NCBI RefSeq assembly: GCF_011040495.1
Contig: NZ_CP049040.1
Location: forward strand, 62,001-126,000
Reading direction: 5' to 3'
DNA from: Pseudohalocynthiibacter aestuariivivens
Lineage (GTDB): Bacteria > Pseudomonadota > Alphaproteobacteria > Rhodobacterales > Rhodobacteraceae
Length of the DNA: 64,000 bases
This document shows, in pieces, positions 1 through 8,229 of this stretch. The position numbers were made by a program, and so were the translations under genes. The notes under the pieces are model-generated. The model was not told the origin of the DNA and did no database searches. It worked only from the letters and a program-made list of their open reading frames with translations. Positions within the stretch are counted from its first letter, which is position 1. Each line of letters starts with the position of its first letter.

Positions 1-1223
1 CGATGAGCGAGCATCTTGGCAAAGTCGGCATACCCCATCTTGTACTGGAAAAGAACCGAACGGCCGAGGCGTGGCGCACGGGGCGCTGGGACAATCTGGT
101 TGCCAATGGCCCGGCCTGGCATGACCGTTTCCCAAACCTCGAGTTCGAGGGCAACGATCCGGATGAATTCGTCTCCAAGGACCGTTTCGCGCAGTACCTT
201 GTTGATTACGCCGCGATGATCGACGCGCCGATCCGTGAGGGGGTCGAGGTTCTGGAGGCTGTGCGCCAGCCGGGAAATGGCGGTTTCCTGATCAAGACCA
301 GCGAGGGCGACATCCACGCCCGCCGCATTGTCGCCGCCACGGGCGCATTCCAGCATCCGGTGATCCCGCCGATCGTGCCGGAAACCGCGGATGTGACGCA
401 GATTCATTCCTTCCACTACAAGAACCCAGACCAGCTTCCTGAAGGTGCGGTCATGGTGGTCGGTGCCGGGTCTTCGGGCGCGCAGATCGCCGACGAACTG
501 AACCGCGCGGGCCGCAAGGTCTTTCTGTCGGTCGGGCCGCATGACCGTCCGCCGCGCCGCTATCGGGGCCGGGATTTCGTCTGGTGGCTGGGTGTTCTGG
601 GCCTGTGGGACATGGCGGCGCCTGAACCGGGCACCGAACATGTGACGATTTCCGTCAGCGGCGCCTATGGCGGGCGCACGATGGATTTCCGCCGCCTCGG
701 AAACGAGGGTGTGATCCTGACCGGTTTGACTAAGGGGTATGGCAACGGCGTTCTGAGTTTCGCCGACGACCTGCGGGCCAACGTGGCGGCAGGGGATGCC
801 AACTACAATGAACTTCTGGACATGGCCGATGCCTATGTCGCCCGCACCGGGCTGGATCTTCCCGAGGAACCCGAGGCACGCGAGGTCTTCTCCGATCCCG
901 ATTGCCTGACCAATCCGCTGGGGTCGATCGACCTGGCCAGGGAAGGAGTGACCTCGATCATCTGGGCCACTGGCTTCCGGCAGGATTTCAATTGGCTCAA
1001 GATCGATGCATTCAATGAAAAGGGAGCACCGATCCATCAGCGCGGCCTGTCAAAAGAGCCGGACGTCTATTTCCTCGGCCTGCCATGGCAGTCGCGGCGC
1101 GGATCGTCCTTTCTCTGGGGTGTCTGGCATGACGCCAAGCACATCGCAGACCAGATCGCGATCCAGCGGTCGTACCTCGAATATGACGGCCAGGCTGCCA
1201 TCGTCCCCGCCGCCGCGGAATAA
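1..1223 (+). CDS. Flavin-containing monooxygenase-like NAD(P)/FAD oxidoreductase (5' end cut by window)
   Basis: The frame is open from the window edge, and the first visible ATG (position 3) is internal. The usual N-terminal FAD Rossmann motif that precedes a sequence like MSEHLGK lies outside the window. A second Rossmann fingerprint, VVGAGSSGAQIADEL, is visible about 150 residues in and would bind NADPH. The ATGAF segment and the late IWATGF segment are typical of flavin monooxygenases. The family hydroxylates or oxidises N, S or C centres of small substrates. It is the first visible gene of a co-directional operon ending at 7145, and the next start lies only 17 bases after its stop. The substrate is unknown; an amine is inferred from the neighbours. 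Confidence 0.85.
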   Translation, partial: MSEHLGKVGIPHLVLEKNRTAEAWRTGRWDNLVANGPAWHDRFPNLEFEGNDPDEFVSKDRFAQYLVDYAAMIDAPIREGVEVLEAVRQPGNGGFLIKTSEGDIHARRIVAATGAFQHPVIPPIVPETADVTQIHSFHYKNPDQLPEGAVMVVGAGSSGAQIADELNRAGRKVFLSVGPHDRPPRRYRGRDFVWWLGVLGLWDMAAPEPGTEHVTISVSGAYGGRTMDFRRLGNEGVILTGLTKGYGNGVLSFADDLRANVAAGDANYNELLDMADAYVARTGLDLPEEPEAREVFSDPDCLTNPLGSIDLAREGVTSIIWATGFRQDFNWLKIDAFNEKGAPIHQRGLSKEPDVYFLGLPWQSRRGSSFLWGVWHDAKHIADQIAIQRSYLEYDGQAAIVPAAAE

Positions 1224-1240
1224 GTATGGGAGACCCGGAC

Positions 1241-1669
1241 ATGGAACACACGCGCATCCGAACCTTCAACACCTCGGATACCTATCCCGAACAGAACCTC
1301 GACAACGATCTGTGTCAGGCGGTGGTCACCCAGGGCGGCAAGACCGTCTGGCTGCGAGGGCAGTGCCCGCAGAACCTTGATGGCGCTAAGAACATCGAAA
1401 GCCACGATCCCGTCGAGCAGACTCACAAGGTCATGCAGAATATCCGCCAGCTGATCGAAGAGGCCGGCGGCGACATGCAGCATCTGGTCAAGGTAGTGGT
1501 TTACATCACCGACGTGCGCCACCGTGAGGCGGTCTATCGGACGATGGGCGAGTACATCAAGGGCGTGCATCCGGTCTCGACGGGACTCGTTGTGCAGGCG
1601 CTCGCGCGGCCTGAATGGCTGGTTGAAATCGATGGCACTGCCGTTATTCCGGAAGGTTTCCGGCGATGA
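1241..1669 (+). CDS. RidA/YjgF-family protein
   Basis: A 142-residue protein with the RidA fold signature: a central VKVVVYITDV segment and a C-terminal VEIDGTAVIP strand. RidA proteins hydrolyse reactive enamines/imines released by PLP enzymes and amine oxidases. I chose the ATG at 1241 over the in-frame ATG at 1226 because GGGAGA (1228-1233) sits 7 bases upstream of it. The stop overlaps the next start as ATGA. Within an operon containing an amine dehydrogenase, a role in clearing imine products is plausible (inference). Confidence 0.85.
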   Translation: MEHTRIRTFNTSDTYPEQNLDNDLCQAVVTQGGKTVWLRGQCPQNLDGAKNIESHDPVEQTHKVMQNIRQLIEEAGGDMQHLVKVVVYITDVRHREAVYRTMGEYIKGVHPVSTGLVVQALARPEWLVEIDGTAVIPEGFRR

Positions 1670-2340
1670 CTTTTTCGCTCGTCGCACGCTGTGCCGAGAC
1701 CGGCATGTTCGGCGTGGCCGTCTCGTCCTCCTCTCCGGCCGTTGCCGCGCGCTGTGCCTATGCGCGCGCCGGAGTCGGGGCCGTCGCGTCCCAGAATGTC
1801 ACCGACCCGACCCTCGGTCCGCTGACACTGGACCTGATGGAGGGAGGCATGTCCGCTGAAGAGGCCATCGCCGAGATGCACGGACAGTCTAAATTCATGG
1901 AATACCGGCAAGTGCTGGCAGTGGAAGTGCATGGGCGCACGGCTATTCATTCGGGGCCGAAATCGCTGGGTATCTGGACACAAGCACAGGCCCAGGATGT
2001 CGCCTCCGGCGGCAACTTGCTGGACAATGACGGCGTGCCGCAAGCCATTGTCGATGCCTACCTTGCTGCCAGCGGCCACATCGGTGACCGGCTGATCGCG
2101 GCGATGCGGGCGGGACGCGATGCTGGCGGAGAAGCCGGGCCGGTGCATTCGGCGGGCATGCAGATCGTCGACAAGGTCGCCTGGCCGGTGGCCGACCTGC
2201 GCTGCGACTGGACCGAGGACTGCCCGATCGAGAACATCGCAACCGCATGGGATATCTACAAACCGCAGCTGGCCGCCTACATCCAGCGTGCCCTGGATCC
2301 CCGCGAAGCACCGTCTTACGGCGTGCCGGGCGACCAATAA
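1666..2340 (+). CDS. DUF1028 family protein
   Basis: A 224-residue protein that starts within the RidA stop (ATGA), implying translational coupling. The N-terminal block FSLVARCAETGMFGVAVSSS and the following GVGAVASQN segment match the DUF1028 family, which is remote kin of Ntn-hydrolases and of unproven biochemistry. DUF1028 genes often sit next to RidA and M20 peptidases, as here. A small amidohydrolase or sensor role is possible, but nothing in the sequence fixes the substrate. Confidence 0.85.
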   Translation: MTFSLVARCAETGMFGVAVSSSSPAVAARCAYARAGVGAVASQNVTDPTLGPLTLDLMEGGMSAEEAIAEMHGQSKFMEYRQVLAVEVHGRTAIHSGPKSLGIWTQAQAQDVASGGNLLDNDGVPQAIVDAYLAASGHIGDRLIAAMRAGRDAGGEAGPVHSAGMQIVDKVAWPVADLRCDWTEDCPIENIATAWDIYKPQLAAYIQRALDPREAPSYGVPGDQ

Positions 2341-2372
2341 GAGCAGACGAAAAAGAACAGGAAAGACCACAC

Positions 2373-3869
2373 ATGTTGGACCACACGCATCAGGATTGGC
2401 AATCGAAGGCCGAAGCACTCACGCTACCGACGCAGGCTTTCATCGACGGCAAATTCGTCAACGCGGCTTCTGGCAAGACCTTTGACAGCATCAACCCAGC
2501 GACCGGCGCTGTTTTGGCCAGCGTTGCGGAATGTGATGCGGCGGATGTGGATCTGGCCGTGGCCGCGGGGCGGCGCGCCTTCGAGGATGGACGCTGGTCG
2601 CGCATGGTTCCCGGGAACCGCAAGGCTGTTCTGCTGAAACTGGCCGACCTGATCCGCGCCAACCTCGAAGAAATGGCGCTACTCGACAGCCTCGACATGG
2701 GCAAGACGATCACCGATGCCTCGACGGTCGACGCGCCGGGGTCGGCGCATTTCTTCCAGTGGTACGCGGAAGCCATCGACAAGATCTATGACGAGGTGGC
2801 CCCGACCGGCCCCGGTGATCTGGCGCTGGTGCGCCGCGTGCCGCTGGGTGTCGTCGGCGCGGTTGTGCCGTGGAACTTCCCGCTGGACATGGCCACATGG
2901 AAAGCTGCGGCCGCGCTGGCGGCAGGCAATTCGGTGGTGCTGAAACCGGCCGAGCAATCGCCGCTTTCGGCGCTGCGGCTGGCGGAGCTGGCGACAGAGG
3001 CCGGGGTGCCTGACGGCGTGTTCAACGTCGTGCCGGGCTATGGCGCGACGGCCGGCAAGGCGTTGGGGCTGCACATGGATGTGGATTGCCTCGCCTTCAC
3101 CGGATCGACCGCCACGGGCAAGCTGTTCATGCAGTATTCCGGGCAATCCAACCTGAAACAGGTCTGGCCGGAAACCGGCGGCAAAAGCCCCAATATCGTC
3201 TTTGCCGACTGCGGCGATCTCGATGCGGCGGCAGACATGGCGGCCTTTGGTATCTTTTTCAACCAGGGCGAGGTCTGCTCGGCCAATTCGCGGCTTTACG
3301 TGGAACGGTCGGTCACGGACGCGCTGGTGGAAAAGTTGGTTGAACGGGCGCAGGGCATGCAGCCGGGCGATCCGCTGGATCCGGCCTCGAAAATGGGCGC
3401 CATCGTCGACGAAAAGCAGACGCAGGGCATCATGCGTTTTGTCGAGGCAGGAAAGACCAGCGCCGATCTGGTGACCGGCGGCGAGCGTGTGCAGATCGAC
3501 GGCAAAGGCTGTTACGTGCAGCCGACCATCTTCAGCGACGTGGCCCATGACAATCCTCTGGCGCGCGACGAGATCTTCGGCCCGGTGCTGTCGGTCATTC
3601 CCTTCGACCGCGAAGACGACGCCGTGGCGATGGCCAATGACTCGATCTACGGGCTGGCGGCCTCGGTCTGGACGGACGACCTCAACCGAGCCTGCCGGGT
3701 GTCGGACCGGCTGAACGTGGGGACGGTGTCGGTGAACACGGTGGACGCACTGTCGGCGCAAACGCCGTTCGGCGGCATGAAACAGTCAGGTTTCGGCCGC
3801 GATCTGTCTCTGCATTCCTTCGACAAGTACACCGCCCTGAAAACCACCTGGATCAAGTACCGCGCGTAA
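2373..3869 (+). CDS. NAD(P)-dependent aldehyde dehydrogenase (PuuC-like)
   Basis: A 498-residue enzyme oxidising an aldehyde to a carboxylate. Visible landmarks are the VVPWNFPLDMATWK nucleotide-binding region, the FTGSTATGK turn, the general base Glu267 in PETGGKSP and the catalytic Cys302 in NQGEVCSAN. It resembles the gamma-glutamylaminobutyraldehyde dehydrogenase branch. The frame is open further upstream to 2247, but the ATG at 2373 is preceded by a purine-rich AACAGGAAAGA and gives the normal family start. It probably oxidises the aldehyde released by the amine dehydrogenase encoded next (inference). Confidence 0.9.
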   Translation: MLDHTHQDWQSKAEALTLPTQAFIDGKFVNAASGKTFDSINPATGAVLASVAECDAADVDLAVAAGRRAFEDGRWSRMVPGNRKAVLLKLADLIRANLEEMALLDSLDMGKTITDASTVDAPGSAHFFQWYAEAIDKIYDEVAPTGPGDLALVRRVPLGVVGAVVPWNFPLDMATWKAAAALAAGNSVVLKPAEQSPLSALRLAELATEAGVPDGVFNVVPGYGATAGKALGLHMDVDCLAFTGSTATGKLFMQYSGQSNLKQVWPETGGKSPNIVFADCGDLDAAADMAAFGIFFNQGEVCSANSRLYVERSVTDALVEKLVERAQGMQPGDPLDPASKMGAIVDEKQTQGIMRFVEAGKTSADLVTGGERVQIDGKGCYVQPTIFSDVAHDNPLARDEIFGPVLSVIPFDREDDAVAMANDSIYGLAASVWTDDLNRACRVSDRLNVGTVSVNTVDALSAQTPFGGMKQSGFGRDLSLHSFDKYTALKTTWIKYRA

Positions 3870-3885
3870 GGCGCCCCGCGGCGCC
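3870..3885 (+). other. Intercistronic GC hairpin
   Basis: GGCGCC, a CCGC loop, then GGCGCC, placed directly after the aldehyde dehydrogenase stop and before the next ribosome-binding site (AAGGAG at 3901-3906). There is no T-run, so it is more likely an mRNA processing or stability element than a terminator. Confidence 0.35.
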
Positions 3886-3912
3886 GCCGCACAGCTTCCC
3901 AAGGAGACGACC

Positions 3913-5982
3913 ATGCGCGACCCCCGCTATGACATTCTGTTCGAGCCGATGCAGATCGGCCCTGTCACCGCCAAGAACCGGTTTTACCAGGTGCCGCATT
4001 GCAACGGGGGCGGCTACCGTGATCCCTCGGCTGCGGCGGAGATGCGCGGCATCAAGGCCCAGGGCGGTTGGGGCGTGATCTTCACCGAACAATGCGAGAT
4101 GCACCACACCTCGGAAATCACGCCCTTCATCGAATTGCGCCTCTGGGAAGACAAGGACATCCCGCAACTGCGTCGCATGTCGGAAAAAATGAAGGAACAC
4201 GGTGCGCTGGCTGGAATCCAACTGGCCTATTCGGGGATCAATGGTCCAAATTTCTACACAAAAGAAGTACCGCTGGCTCCTTCGGCGCAACCCATCCGCA
4301 CTTTCACCAACGATCCGCTGCAGGCGCGCGCGCTATCCAAGTCCGATATCCGGGATTTGCGCCGCTGGTTCGTCAATGCTGCCAAACGGTCCAAGGAGGC
4401 CGGGTTTGACCTGATCTGCCTCTACGGCGCGCACGGGTTCGGTATCTTCCAGCACTTCTTGAGTCGCGTCACCAACCACCGCAGCGACGAATACGGAGGC
4501 AGTCTTGAAAATCGCGCGCGCTTTGTGAACGAGGTGGTTGCCGATATGCGCGAAGCGGTGGGCGACACTATTGGCATCACCCTGCGCGTGAGTCTCGACG
4601 AGACCATTGGTCAGTTGGGTTTTTCCAACGCCGAAGTGCGCGACTTCATCGAGATGAACAAGGATCTGCCGGACCTCTGGGACCTGGCGCAAGGCACTTG
4701 GGAAGACTGCTCAGGCCCGTCGCGTTTCAAGGAAGAGGCAGCGCAGGAACAGTTGGTGCGCGGGATTCACGAACTGACCGACAAGCCCATCGTGGGTGTG
4801 GGGCGCTTCACTTCGCCCGACGTGATGGTCAAGATGGTCAAATCCGGGACGCTCGATTTCATCGGCTGCGCGCGTCCGTCGATTGCCGATCCCTTCCTTC
4901 CGAAAAAGGTCGAGGAAGGCCGGATCGAGGACATCCGCGAGTGTATCGGCTGCAACATCTGCATCACCGGCGACATGACCATGTCGATCAGCCGCTGCAC
5001 CCAGAACCCGACTTTCATGGAGGAATGGCGCAAGGGCTGGCATCCGGAAAAAATGAACGTCAAGGGCGACAGCGACAATGTGCTGATCATCGGCTCCGGC
5101 CCGGCCGGGCTGGAAGCGGCCTGGGCGCTCTGCCGCCGTGGCTATGACGTGGCGGTGGCCGAAGCGCGCGACGTGATCGGTGGTCGGGTCACACGCGAAC
5201 GCGCCCTGCCGGGCCTCAGCGCATGGGGCCGGGTCGTGGACTATCGCGATTACCAACTGTCGCAGCGTCCGGACGTGGAGATCTACCGCGAAAGCCAGCT
5301 GACCGCCGACGACATAATGGAGTTCGGATTCCAGAACGTGGCGATTGCCACGGGTGCCACCTGGCGGCGTGATGGCGTGTCACGTCAGCACGTGGTGCCG
5401 ATGCCGATTTCCGATGGCGCCAACGTCTACACGCCCGACGATCTCATGGACGGGACGGTGCCAGGCGGCAACGTGGTGATCTACGACGACGATCACTACT
5501 ACATGGGCGGCGTGCTGGCCGAACTGTTGGTCAGTCAGGGCGCGAAGGTCACGTTGATCACCCCTTCGGCCTTTGTGTCGGACTGGACGAACAACACTCT
5601 GGAACAGGCGACGATCCATGCACGACTGGACGAAATGGGCGTGGATATCGTGCTGAACCGGGGCGTGAGCGAAATCAACGCTGATCACGTGGTATCGAAC
5701 TGCGTCTACACAGGCAAAACCTGCGCCTATGAGGCCGATGCGGTAGTCATGGTCGCCTCGCGCGTCGGCAATGATGGGCTCTATCACGAACTGATGGCGC
5801 GGCAAGACGACTGGGCCGATGCGGGCATCCGTTCGGTCAAGCTGTTCGGTGACGCCGAGGCGGCCGGCCCGATTGCTTGGGCCACCTATGCCGGACACCG
5901 CTATGCCCGTGAGCTGGACAGTGAGGACATCGGAGACGATCTGCCATTCCGCCGCGAAATCACCGAACTGGCCGCGGAATGA
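3913..5982 (+). CDS. Trimethylamine/histamine dehydrogenase-type iron-sulfur flavoprotein
   Basis: A 689-residue protein: an N-terminal Old-Yellow-Enzyme barrel, a 4Fe-4S site, then an ADP-binding region. Cys30 in QVPHC aligns with the cysteine that covalently binds FMN in trimethylamine dehydrogenase. Cluster ligands are Cys344/347/350 (CIGCNIC) and Cys362. A Rossmann motif, LIIGSGPAGLEAAWAL, lies near residue 390. At the substrate bowl it has Gln60, Trp263 and Asp354, where trimethylamine dehydrogenase has Tyr60, Trp264 and Trp355. From memory, the Gln/Trp/Asp set is that of histamine dehydrogenase, and Gln at 60 is also known in dimethylamine dehydrogenase. It therefore likely oxidatively deaminates a primary or secondary amine, passing electrons to an ETF or other acceptor encoded elsewhere. 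It is coupled to the next gene by an ATGA overlap. Confidence 0.88.
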   Translation: MRDPRYDILFEPMQIGPVTAKNRFYQVPHCNGGGYRDPSAAAEMRGIKAQGGWGVIFTEQCEMHHTSEITPFIELRLWEDKDIPQLRRMSEKMKEHGALAGIQLAYSGINGPNFYTKEVPLAPSAQPIRTFTNDPLQARALSKSDIRDLRRWFVNAAKRSKEAGFDLICLYGAHGFGIFQHFLSRVTNHRSDEYGGSLENRARFVNEVVADMREAVGDTIGITLRVSLDETIGQLGFSNAEVRDFIEMNKDLPDLWDLAQGTWEDCSGPSRFKEEAAQEQLVRGIHELTDKPIVGVGRFTSPDVMVKMVKSGTLDFIGCARPSIADPFLPKKVEEGRIEDIRECIGCNICITGDMTMSISRCTQNPTFMEEWRKGWHPEKMNVKGDSDNVLIIGSGPAGLEAAWALCRRGYDVAVAEARDVIGGRVTRERALPGLSAWGRVVDYRDYQLSQRPDVEIYRESQLTADDIMEFGFQNVAIATGATWRRDGVSRQHVVPMPISDGANVYTPDDLMDGTVPGGNVVIYDDDHYYMGGVLAELLVSQGAKVTLITPSAFVSDWTNNTLEQATIHARLDEMGVDIVLNRGVSEINADHVVSNCVYTGKTCAYEADAVVMVASRVGNDGLYHELMARQDDWADAGIRSVKLFGDAEAAGPIAWATYAGHRYARELDSEDIGDDLPFRREITELAAE

Positions 5983-7145
5983 CAGCCGATACACCAGACG
6001 CGCGGACGCTCCAGATTCTCGAACGTCTGATCGCTTTTCCCACGGTTAGCGCCGACAGCAACTTGGCGCTGATCGACTACGCCGAAGACATTTTGTGCGC
6101 GGCTGGTTTCACGACGCATTGCATCGATGATCCGGTGTCGCCCAAGTCCGGTCTGGTTGCGCGGATCGGGCCGGAGGGGCCGGGCGGTGTAATGCTGTCG
6201 GCCCACAGCGATGTGGTACCGGTCAAAGGCCAGAACTGGACCCGCCCGCCCTTCGAACTGACGTGCGAAGAAGGGCGGCTCTATGGGCGCGGCACCACCG
6301 ACATGAAGGGCTATCTCGCCGCGATGCTGTCGCTTGCAGAACGCACAGGCAAGGCTTCGCCCCGGCAGCCTTTGATGCTGGTCATCTCTTATGACGAGGA
6401 GATCGGCTGCCAGGGCATCCGGAAGATGTTGCCGGAAGTGAAGACGCTTGGCTGGCAACCTGACCTCTGTATCGTGGGGGAACCCACCTCGATGCGCCCG
6501 GCCATCGGACACAAGGGCAAGGCGGCCTTCCGCGCCGTCTGCCGCGGCACGGCAGGTCATTCGGCTTTGGCACCACGCTTCGTCAACGCGCTGCATGTAG
6601 CAGAAGAGGTCCTTACATCGTTGCGCGCCCTGCAAGGCGACTATGCTGCGTCCAACATCCGCGACGCGGGCTATGACATTCCGTACTCTACAGTTCACGC
6701 AGGTCGGATGCAGGGCGGCACTGCTCTCAACATCGTGCCGGACCGGGCCGAGATCGAATTCGAACTGCGGCACCTCGCCGCCGACAGTCTGGAAAATTTC
6801 GAAACACGGCTGGGTCGGGAAGCCGCGTCGCTAAGTGCGCGATGGCGGGCCGACGACCCAGCCGCCGGTATCGATATTACCTGTACAAATACCTATCCCG
6901 GGCTTGATGTGGCGTCGGATGCGCCGGAGGTGGCTCGGGTCGCGAAACTTTGCGGATCGGAGGAAGTGATCAAGGTCGCCTTCGGCACCGAGGCCGGGTT
7001 CTTCGCCGGGCTGGGCGTCTCCACTGTCGTTTGCGGGCCGGGCGACATGGCGGGGCAGGGGCACAAGTCCGACGAATACCTGGAGACCGCCCAGCTCGCC
7101 GCCTGTGACCGGATGATGGATCGGGTTCTGGTTGAGTTGCGCTGA
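5979..7145 (+). CDS. M20 family metallo-deacylase (ArgE/acetylornithine deacetylase-like)
   Basis: A 388-residue cytoplasmic zinc hydrolase. Metal-site motifs are SAHSDVVPV (His/Asp), GRGTTDMKG (bridging Asp), a DEEIGC motif with the catalytic Glu, and a late GPGDMAGQGHKSDEY. The domain layout matches ArgE: catalytic, then a dimerisation insert beginning around GKAAFRAVCRGTAGHS. It ends the + operon and overlaps the amine dehydrogenase by ATGA. It likely removes an N-acyl group from an amino compound feeding this pathway. True arginine biosynthesis is unlikely in this catabolic setting. Confidence 0.88.
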   Translation: MTADTPDARTLQILERLIAFPTVSADSNLALIDYAEDILCAAGFTTHCIDDPVSPKSGLVARIGPEGPGGVMLSAHSDVVPVKGQNWTRPPFELTCEEGRLYGRGTTDMKGYLAAMLSLAERTGKASPRQPLMLVISYDEEIGCQGIRKMLPEVKTLGWQPDLCIVGEPTSMRPAIGHKGKAAFRAVCRGTAGHSALAPRFVNALHVAEEVLTSLRALQGDYAASNIRDAGYDIPYSTVHAGRMQGGTALNIVPDRAEIEFELRHLAADSLENFETRLGREAASLSARWRADDPAAGIDITCTNTYPGLDVASDAPEVARVAKLCGSEEVIKVAFGTEAGFFAGLGVSTVVCGPGDMAGQGHKSDEYLETAQLAACDRMMDRVLVELR

Positions 7146-7151
7146 TCCGGC

Positions 7152-8081
7152 TCAGCAGGTACCGAGCAGCCGTTTGCTGTGTGTTGAAATCCAATTTTCC
7201 GCATGGGTTAAGAACGCCTTGTGTAATTGCGTCTCTTCCGCCCCGGCGATCGACAGCAGGCCGAGTTTCATGGGGCGTTGATTTCCGGTCAGCGGAACGA
7301 ACCGCATCGGTTTTCCATCCGGTCCAAGATCGTTCATCGGGCGGACGTTGACGATGGAGTAGCCAAACCCGTTCGCAACAAGCCCCCGCATTACGGCCAT
7401 GTCCCGTGTACGCTCTGCAATATTCACGCGCAGGCCCGCATGGGTGAAGAATGAGAGGAAATAGTCGGCGCTATGCGGCAAGTCGAGAAGAACCATGGGG
7501 TAGGGCGCGAGCTCCTCAATGGAAACAGCTTGCAAATGTGCCAAAGGATGGGTTTCGCTCAACGCCACGACCGGCGGCAGCGCCAGCATCGGGTGGAATG
7601 CCAGATCGCGCGGCAGATCGAGGTCGTAGGTTAGCGCCAAGTCGATCTTGGCCTGCCGCAATAGCCCAAACAGCTCGGACTGGTCGGCCTCGACCTGACT
7701 AATACGCACCTCACTGTAATGATCGGTAAAGCTGCACCGCAGACCGGGTAGCACGATCTGGGCAAATGTGCTCAGGCAACCGATAGCGAGTGGCCCACGT
7801 ATCGATCCCGAAAGCGAGCCCGCCAGATCGTTGAGTGCCGCGGCTTGACGTAGGACCGTCTGCGCATGATCCAGCAGCGTGCGGCCAGTGGATGTCGGGG
7901 CCAAACCTTGTGCATGCTGTCGGACAAAGAGCTTTACGCCCAATTCATCTTCCAATTGTGAAACACTAGCCGAAATCGAGGACGAGGAAACATTTATCTG
8001 CTGTGACGCCGCAGCGATGCTGCCAGTCTCACCAACAGCAACAAAGTATTCAAGCTGACGCAGCGTGTATCGGAGTGGCAT
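7152..8081 (-). CDS. LysR family transcriptional regulator
   Basis: A 309-residue regulator with an N-terminal winged helix (LRQLEYFVAVGETGSIAAAS, then a recognition helix near SSSSISASVSQLE) and a periplasmic-binding-protein-like effector domain. It converges on the amine-catabolism operon with a 6-base gap between stops. It lies downstream of the HpaB-family gene on the same strand, separated by 148 bases that may carry its own promoter. It could control either flanking operon; the effector is unknown. Confidence 0.9.
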   Translation of the reverse strand: MPLRYTLRQLEYFVAVGETGSIAAASQQINVSSSSISASVSQLEDELGVKLFVRQHAQGLAPTSTGRTLLDHAQTVLRQAAALNDLAGSLSGSIRGPLAIGCLSTFAQIVLPGLRCSFTDHYSEVRISQVEADQSELFGLLRQAKIDLALTYDLDLPRDLAFHPMLALPPVVALSETHPLAHLQAVSIEELAPYPMVLLDLPHSADYFLSFFTHAGLRVNIAERTRDMAVMRGLVANGFGYSIVNVRPMNDLGPDGKPMRFVPLTGNQRPMKLGLLSIAGAEETQLHKAFLTHAENWISTHSKRLLGTC

Positions 8082-8229
8082 TGTTGATTCCGGGTTTGAA
8101 TTCCCATTCCAAAGGTTTCCATGAACGTCTAACGGAATGATTTTGATCGTTTACATAAGTCATTTGAATGATGATCTAAATGCGGAACTTAGGCAAGTTT
8201 TCCTCCAACGCGTCGAACTCTGCAAGGGA

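Noticed and set aside
1534..2418. 294-codon frame antisense to the RidA and DUF1028 genes
   Set aside because: Shadow of two well-supported, coupled genes.
2679..3761. 360-codon frame antisense to the first aldehyde dehydrogenase
   Set aside because: His/Arg-rich shadow of a well-supported gene with no recognisable domain.
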